Shown here: positions 58,770-64,000 of the stretch, in pieces
Position numbering within the stretch: the stretch's first letter is position 1
Layout of the letters: every line of letters starts with the position of its first letter
Assembly (NCBI GenBank): GCA_034359265.1
Contig: CP136890.1
Location: 42,816,501 to 42,880,500, forward strand
DNA: 64,000 nt
Direction of reading: 5' to 3'
Origin: Canna indica
Lineage: Eukaryota > Streptophyta > Magnoliopsida > Zingiberales > Cannaceae
The notes under the pieces: generated by a model
Databases searched by the model: none
Told to the model about the DNA's origin: nothing
The model's input: only the letters and a program-made list of their open reading frames with translations
Position numbers and translations under genes: made by a program

Positions 58770-59115
58770 ATGCATTATCAACGGATGTATCTGTTGGTAA
58801 TACCAACGGATACTTTTGTTGAATCTGTTAGTATAAACAGAGATGATATCCGTTGGTGTCACCAACGGATATTGGTCCGTTGATATCACCAACAGAGTGT
58901 ATTTCCATTGGTGTTACCAATGGACAATATTTTTCGTTGGTGTTACCAACAGACATTAATTACCGTTGGTGTTATCGACGAATATAATAATATCTGTTGA
59001 TAATACCTAGCGTGGTCAACACCGACGTATTTACCAATAGATGTTCCGTTGGTAATATATTACCAACGGATTTTTGAGTATTACCAACGGATTTAGTCCA
59101 TTGGTGATACCCTAT
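58770..59115. repeat. Subterminal repeat array of CACTA-2, right end
   Basis: About 16-20 copies of TACCAACGGAT/ATCCGTTGGTA in both orientations, homologous to 14838-15240 of CACTA-1 in reverse order. Several words have drifted (CCATTGGT, CTGTTGGT). Confidence 0.85.
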
Positions 59116-59130
59116 TTTTTTGTAGTGCAA

Positions 59131-60505
59131 GAAATTTTCTTTATGTGTGTGTGTGAGCACGGGAGTGTGATGATTTCTTTTCATTGACAACTTTTGGCAT
59201 GACATTTTGAATAGTTGTCATTTTTTCATTGAGCATGCAAAGTTCTTTCTTTAATGTTAGCATGCTATCATTTAAATGCTCTACTGTATCACATAAATAC
59301 TTGTTCTCTTTTTCTAATTTTTCATTATCTATTTCAAGGTCCTTGTTAGCCTTTTCTAGGGTGCACTTTTCTTCCTTAAGATTTTCTACCTCTTTCCTAA
59401 GATTATTGCAGCAAAGTAATAATCTATCATTTTCAATTTCCAAGGACCTATTGTCCTTTTTGAAGTCCTTAAATTTTCTCCTAATTGCAATAAACTCATC
59501 ATGTATTTGCTTAAATTCAATTTATAATTCTTCTTGGGTAAATGAAATTTCACCAAAATTAAATCTTACCTCATCTTCCTTTGCCATCAAGCAAAGGTTG
59601 GCTTTTTCACTCCTTGCCTCTTCTTCACTTGATGAGGCCTCGCTTTCGTCCCATGTAGCCATCATTGTCTTCTTCTTTTTGTACTTTTCTCTCTTGTGAG
59701 GGTTGGAGGTAGTGACCATCTTTAGAAGCGGACAATCTTTCCTTAGGTGCCCCGACTTGTTGCAATTGTAGCACGTGTAGCCACTTCTTCCTTTTCTCAT
59801 GCCTCCCTTCATGAAGCTCATGAACCTCCTTGCAAGCATTGCCATTTCTTCAATGTCATCCGTCTCTTCCTCTGATGACGATGTCTCTTCGGCTCTATGC
59901 GATGCTTTTAAGGTAATGGCCTTGCCTTTAGAAGCATCTTCTTCTTGGTATTGCTTCATGTGCTCAAGTCCTTGGCTTCCATGATGGCCGTCACCTTCGA
60001 TTCCCAAGATTTTGGAGGGGAACGAAGGAGCTTCCTTACCTTCTCCTCTTCCCTTATCTCCCTGCCAAGGTTAGCTAAATCATTCGTAATATTTTGAAAC
60101 CTAGCATGCATGGCATCAATAGACTCATGTGAAAGCATTTTAAACATTTCAGGGTCATGCATTAGTAAATTGATTTTGGATTCTTTTACTTGCGAAGTCC
60201 CTTCATGGGTGGTCTCTAGGACCTTTCATACTTGGTATGCGGATTTGCATGTAGAGATCCTATTGAATTCATTAATTGATAGACCGCAATATAGAGCATT
60301 GACGGCCTTGGCATTTGCATTAAATAGCCTAACTTCCTCTTAGTCTCATTTATCCATATCCTTATCGGGTTGTTTATACTCTACTAGGATGATCCTCCAT
60401 ACATCTATGCCTGAGGATTGAAGGAAGTCATTCATGCGAATCTTCCAATAGGTATAGTTGTTCTCATCGAATAATGGTGGAGTGTTAGTAGAGGACCCTT
60501 GAGCT
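59131..60505 (-). pseudogene. Copia-C gag (UBN2-type, CCHC knuckle, coiled coil)
   Basis: Minus strand. The start region reads AQGSSTNTPPLFDENNYTYW, KIRMNDFLQSSGIDVW (about 60500-60390), the usual copia gag beginning. After a stop near 60343, parts of the UBN2-like region follow (VRLFNANAKAVNALYCGLS; HDPEMFKMLSHESIDAMHAR). A frameshift near 59970 leads to the frame 60007-59522 with the zinc knuckle CYNCNKSGHLRKDC (near 59775) and acidic SSEEE stretches. 59443-59141 is a Leu/Glu/Lys coiled coil (ENDRLLLCCNNLRKEVENLK). The frame is cut by CACTA-2 and the second knuckle lies beyond it at 51080. Confidence 0.85.
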
Positions 60506-60560
60506 AGTTGAATTTCTCTAGACTTGTAGGGAAGATGGTTAAATCTTAGCCTACTACCTA

Positions 60561-60574
60561 GCTCAAATACCAAT
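60561..60574 (-). other. Primer binding site of Copia-C (degenerate)
   Basis: The minus-strand sequence TTGGTATTTGAGCT follows the 5' LTR and matches the initiator Met tRNA site TGGTATCAGAGC with two changes. Confidence 0.75.
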
Positions 60575-61995
60575 TGTTGGATGGACCTTGACACTAGAAT
60601 GGGGGGTTGAATAGTGTCAATCCCCTTTTTCAATTTTTTTTAACTTAATTTTATCTTAGCTTAATGGAATTATTCTTTAATGAATGATATGATCATAATT
60701 CAATCACAATAATGAAAGCAAGTAAAGAGCAATGCAAACAACTCAATTTATAGTGGTTCGGCCAACCACCTACTTCACTACCTTGGCTCCTTACCAAGGA
60801 TTTTTAAACACGACTTTATAGATTGTATGTTTCCCTTTGAATACACTTGAGGACACCTTTCTCCCTCACTTGGAGAACACCTCAATCCTATTCACCTAGG
60901 CAAAACACACTTCTACAAAGTTTACCCTAAGTGTTTCTTAGCACACCTAGCAAAGCTATCTTAACAAGAAAATAAGATTCAACAAATTACAAACTTTGGG
61001 AAATAACTAATGAAGAAGAAATTTGACCCAAGCTTCTTTCCACTACCTTCTCGTCTTCAACTTGCAACTGGAAGAAGACTTCAATGAATGCAGTAAGTTT
61101 GAAGAGAAGAAATCAGCACCTGATGAAGTCGAAACTGGGAGCAGAGAGGCGCGCGCAGGTGTAGCTCGTATGAAGGCTTTAAGGCTCACTTTTAATGCTC
61201 AATTAAGTTTTGCAAAAATGTTTAATGAAGTTTGGTGAGGGGTATTTATAACCCCTCGGCCGAACGGCCGTTCAATGGATAAAAAATCGAGCGTTGAAGC
61301 CGTTCGTTCGCAAGGCTGATCGATCAGTCGGTCGACCGACGGATCGATCGCCAGGTCTGATCGCTTGCAGCTGAGATTTTTTTCGACATTCGGTCGACCC
61401 GTCGGTCAACCGAATGGCTGCAGCGAACAACGCGATAGAGGCCATCTTTAGGTCGATCGACCGATTGGTCGACCGCTACCTTTCTGCCAAATTTTTGCCT
61501 CTGTCGGTCGACCAACCGGTCGACCGACGCAACCTAGCTATTTCACCTTTGCCACATTCGGTCGACCGAATGGTTTCTGCCAATTTCTTGCGATCTCCGG
61601 TCGACCGAATGGGCTGCATCGCCATTTTATTGCCTTCATCGATCGATCGACCGATCGACCGATCCCAGGCTAAGGATGATTAATTCCTTGTATTTTTACA
61701 TCCCAATTTTAAGGGTTTGGTTATCAAGTTTCAACTTGGATAACCTTACATTTTAGGCTTGGGATAAACTATTCTAGCGACATATTTCATTAAATTTTCT
61801 TGACTTAATCTAGAGCCTTTCTTCAATGATTTCTTCTTCCATTCTTTTGACGATCTTTTTCGTCGTCTCGTTTGAACGGATTAGGCATGCATATCGCAAC
61901 CTCAACCTGAACTCAAAACTACACACTTAGATTAAGTACATATTTGTTATCATTAAAATGAAGATCAAGGCTTAAGAAAGACCCTTAAGCCAACA
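60575..61995 (-). repeat. 5' LTR of Copia-C
   Basis: Minus-strand U3 carries GGTCGACC-type palindromes at 61315-61680, followed downstream by GGCCGAACGGCC (near 61259) and a TATA box (TATAAATA in reverse, at 61243-61250). The R/U5 part runs to TGTTGG at 60575. Confidence 0.88.
61243..61250 (-). promoter_or_regulatory. TATA box of the Copia-C 5' LTR
   Basis: TATAAATA on the minus strand, just downstream of the U3 palindrome block. The 3' LTR lacks this segment. Confidence 0.7.
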
Positions 61996-62515
61996 CAAAG
62001 GTCGTGTTCTTGGACTTGCGATGTAGAAGACAGAATTCGGTCTTCAAAGGTATAGCTCTTGACATAGTATTGATTTAACCGAGATGCATGGATCCAATTG
62101 AGTAGAGGATCAGCTTTATTTCTGCTGCGTGTAAAATTTTTGTTACTTGTCCAGCCCTCGATGACCCAACACATCATATGATTCATTGTGAGCCTTACTT
62201 AAGCGATTCTTCTTGAAAACCCTAGCTTGAGCCTTTTTTCACTTGATCTTGCCCTTGGGCTTGGCATGCATCAGCAGGAATTAGGACATCTTGTGTGAAG
62301 CTTGTTCTACTTACTTGCTCCATTTTTATTGTAATTTGTTTGATTTTTCATTGTATTTTAAGTGATTGTGTAGACCTAGGGTGTAGGTCTTAGAATTGGG
62401 TGTATGTCTTAGTGTTAAGACATAAATCCACTAGTTGTCGTACTCAATCCACCTTCGTCAACCTTGCCCAACCATCGATTTTCGCATAAATTGAAGAATG
62501 TCATCAAAGTTTGTG

Positions 62516-63200
62516 TCTAATCCTTCATTTAGCTTCGGTTTAGATTTTACATCTTGGAACGAGGTTGGGTTATACTTGTAGGATGTTAGATCTGGGTGAC
62601 ATGTTATGGACAAGACAAATTATTGTGAGAGTGGGCAAGATGTTATAAAGTTTGTGGGATATTTTGGATGGATTGTTGTGGGAGTTGGCAAGATGTTATA
62701 GAGGGGACAAGATGTTGTGGATGTGACGAGTTATTGTGAGAGTGGACGAGATGTTATATAAAGGTTCCTAGATATTTTGGACCGGTTGTTGTACGTGAGA
62801 GTGGGCGGAATGTTATAGAGGGGTCGGGATGTTTTGGATGAGACAGATTATTGTGAGAGTGAGCGGGATATTTTGCACGGGTTGTTGTGGGAGTGTCAAG
62901 ATGTTATATATATAGGGGACGAGACGTTGTGAGAGTGAGCGGGTTGTTCTCTATTGTCGCATGATGTGACTTATCATTTTTTGGGTTAGACTTATGCCAC
63001 TGGATGTTAGAAACTTTTCATGGATGTTAGAAGCTTTCTCGGGATGTTATAATCATAAGCGAGTTGTTTTCGATTGCCGTGGGATGTTGACTTGCCATTT
63101 CTGGGGTTGGATTTATGTCCCAGGATGTTCTAAGATCGGACAAATTATTTTGGTATGGCCAAAGATGTTGACTTAGCCATTAAAAATATAAAGACTATTT
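62516..63200 (+). repeat. Degenerate tandem array with GTGAGAGTGGGCAAGATGTTAT
   Basis: Phrases such as TTGTGAGAGTGGGC, AAGATGTTATA, GGATATTTTGGA and GGGTTGTTGTGG recur about six times over 600 bp with irregular spacing. The first unit starts near 62600 and the last weak ones near 63060-63170. No coding frame. Confidence 0.6.
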
Positions 63201-63484
63201 TGTCCATAATACAGTTCTCTTGATTATTTTTGTTAAGTTTATATTGGAGGTTATTTTTTTTAAAGACCTTATCCGAAAAAGGCCATATATAAAGATTGTC
63301 CAATAATAAAAAAATTTATTTTGACTCAAATAATTTTGACAAAGTTATTGAGTAATAAAATAAAAGGAACCATATTAGAAATGAAGGACATTCAATTTCT
63401 AAAGCATCCTGAGTATTTTGAAAAATGTATTATGAATCTGAGTATTTTAAAAAAGTTTATTTTCTTATTATAAATTGGGAAAAT
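63201..63484. other. AT-rich non-coding DNA
   Basis: Nothing is recognised here apart from a short direct repeat (GAGTATTTTGAAAAA / GAGTATTTTAAAAAA, about 63411 and 63440). Confidence 0.6.
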
Positions 63485-63840
63485 GGCTAAATTTGCCTCT
63501 GAAGTATTGAAAAAAGTGCAAATTTGCTCCTCAACTATGTTTTTTACCAAAATTGCTATCGACGTTACATAATTGGATCATTTTTGCTCTTCTCGTTAAT
63601 GGAAGTCCACGTCAGCAAAAGGGAATCCCACGTGGCAAGTGCAGCTCGGCCACATAAGATGCTACGATGGAAAATGATATGTGATAATTTATGTAGTGAC
63701 AAGGGCAATTTTGGCCCAAAACATATTTAAAGGGGCAAATCTAAATTTTTTTCAACACTTTAGGGTTAAATTTGCACCATTATTAATACTTCAGGGGCAA
63801 ATTTGCATATTTTTCAATACTTTAGAGGCAAATTTTACCC
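63485..63840. mobile_element. MITE with long inverted ends (GCAAATTTGC type)
   Basis: The left arm GGCTAAATTTGCCTCTGAAG and onward matches the reverse complement of the right arm (GGGTAAAATTTGCCTCTAAA) for about 60 bp, including GTATTGAAAAA and TGCAAATTTGC. The centre has CCACGTCAGC and CCCACGTGGC. Long inverted ends suggest a Mutator-like origin, but I see no clear 9-bp duplication. Confidence 0.75.
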
Positions 63841-64000
63841 GTTTTTCTTGAATAAAATATATAGAGTGCCCAAACAACGTGTTTTATGTTCATTGCACAA
63901 TTTCTGCAAATTTGGTTTCTATCTTAGAATTTGAACAAATACTTTAGTAAATTTTTTAAGAAATATAAATTTTAAAGATGAAACAAAAATAATATTTAAA
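63841..64000. other. AT-rich end of the window
   Basis: No feature recognised. Confidence 0.6.

Larger units (their letters stand above)
51094..59127 (+). mobile_element. CACTA-2: 8-kb Pack-CACTA carrying ARF exons
   Basis: Ends CACTACAAGAAAATATAGC at 51094 and, in reverse, CACTACAAAAAAATAGGG at 59127. Both match the ends of CACTA-1 in opposite orientation. The flanks are CAT and CAA, a 3-bp duplication with one change; related gag sequence at 8195-8210 supports ATG as the original site in the minus-strand reading. It keeps subterminal arrays, the leader (51200-51580) and a fused TNPA remnant (58118-58480), but no TNP2. The middle holds unrelated exon-like pieces including four ARF exons. 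It lies between the gag knuckle regions of Copia-C. Confidence 0.9.
45903..61995 (-). mobile_element. Copia-C: full-length Sirevirus, minus strand, split by CACTA-2
   Basis: LTRs at 60575-61995 (5') and 45903-47291 (3') begin TGTTGGATGG and end CCAACA/CTAACA in plus-strand view. The flanking duplication CAAAG is perfect (45898-45902, 61996-62000). A primer site and polypurine tract are in place. Coding order on the minus strand is gag (60505 downward), zinc knuckles, protease, integrase, RT and RNase H (to 47768). The element is a Sirevirus by its coiled-coil gag, palindromic U3 and GGGGAG-type polypurine tracts. Removing the 8-kb CACTA-2 leaves about 8.1 kb. Stops and frameshifts in gag and RT show it is dead. 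Confidence 0.92.
45443..62515 (+). repeat. Tandem duplication copy B, split by a MITE and Copia-C
   Basis: Matches copy A in three pieces: 45443-45463, 45783-45902 and 62001-62515. The interruptions are the CACTA-like MITE (45464-45782) and the 16-kb Copia-C element. Both were inserted after the duplication, since copy A has neither. Confidence 0.75.

Noticed and set aside
59229..59699. 156-codon plus-strand frame
   Set aside because: Antisense shadow of the coiled-coil gag of Copia-C; Ser/Phe/Leu-rich as expected from reversed Glu/Lys/Leu codons.

Overview
The window is nuclear DNA of a flowering plant from a region built almost entirely of transposable elements nested in one another. Evidence for this is long AT-rich intergenic DNA, spliced gene fragments with GT-AG introns, Ty1-copia elements of Sirevirus type (iMet-tRNA primer site, coiled-coil gag, several polypurine tracts, palindrome-rich U3), En/Spm CACTA elements with TNP2 and TNPA-type genes, hAT-like and CACTA-like MITEs, and captured pieces of plant genes (auxin response factor, U-box/ARM protein, RNA polymerase subunit RPB9). 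I cannot name the species. I see no intact host gene, no tRNA or rRNA gene and no CRISPR array.

Layout of the left half (1-40,100). An old copia element (Copia-B) is the platform. Its integrase region survives in three pieces (5676-5737, 13783-14040, 34415-35255). They were split by a Sirevirus whose 3' end and 3' LTR fill 1-5675 (itself carrying a LARD-like element and a solo LTR), by a complete but pol-less Sirevirus (Copia-A, 5738-13777, target duplication CTAAT), and by a non-coding LARD-like element (14046-34409, duplication TAAGG). A 17.6-kb CACTA element (CACTA-1, 14808-32368, duplication AAT) is inserted in a minisatellite inside that LARD. CACTA-1 has a decayed TNP2 gene and a TNPA-type gene on the minus strand. 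On the plus strand it carries cargo: two RNase H-like domains, a copia pol remnant, a U-box/ARM fragment and the last exon of RPB9. To the right lie non-coding DNA, LTR remnants and a 515-bp hAT-like MITE.

Layout of the right half (40,105-64,000). CACTA-3 (about 40105-44695) belongs to another CACTA family and keeps TNPA exons and a TNP2 tail. Then comes a 0.6-kb tandem duplication whose second copy holds a CACTA-like MITE and a full-length, minus-strand Sirevirus (Copia-C, 45903-61995, duplication CAAAG). The gag region of Copia-C is interrupted by CACTA-2 (51094-59127), a deletion derivative of the CACTA-1 family. CACTA-2 lacks TNP2 and carries four auxin-response-factor exons with introns plus other exon-like pieces: a Pack-CACTA.

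The elements interact as parasites of parasites. Copia-C may supply proteins for related non-autonomous elements, and a TNP2/TNPA source such as CACTA-1 once was may mobilise CACTA-2 and the CACTACAA-ended MITEs. All transposition genes seen here have stops, frameshifts or interruptions, so none looks active now. The best candidates for something new are the gene-capturing CACTA pair, the RNase H-like ORF inside the TNPA intron, and the pol-less Sirevirus with a plant-transposon-protein ORF.
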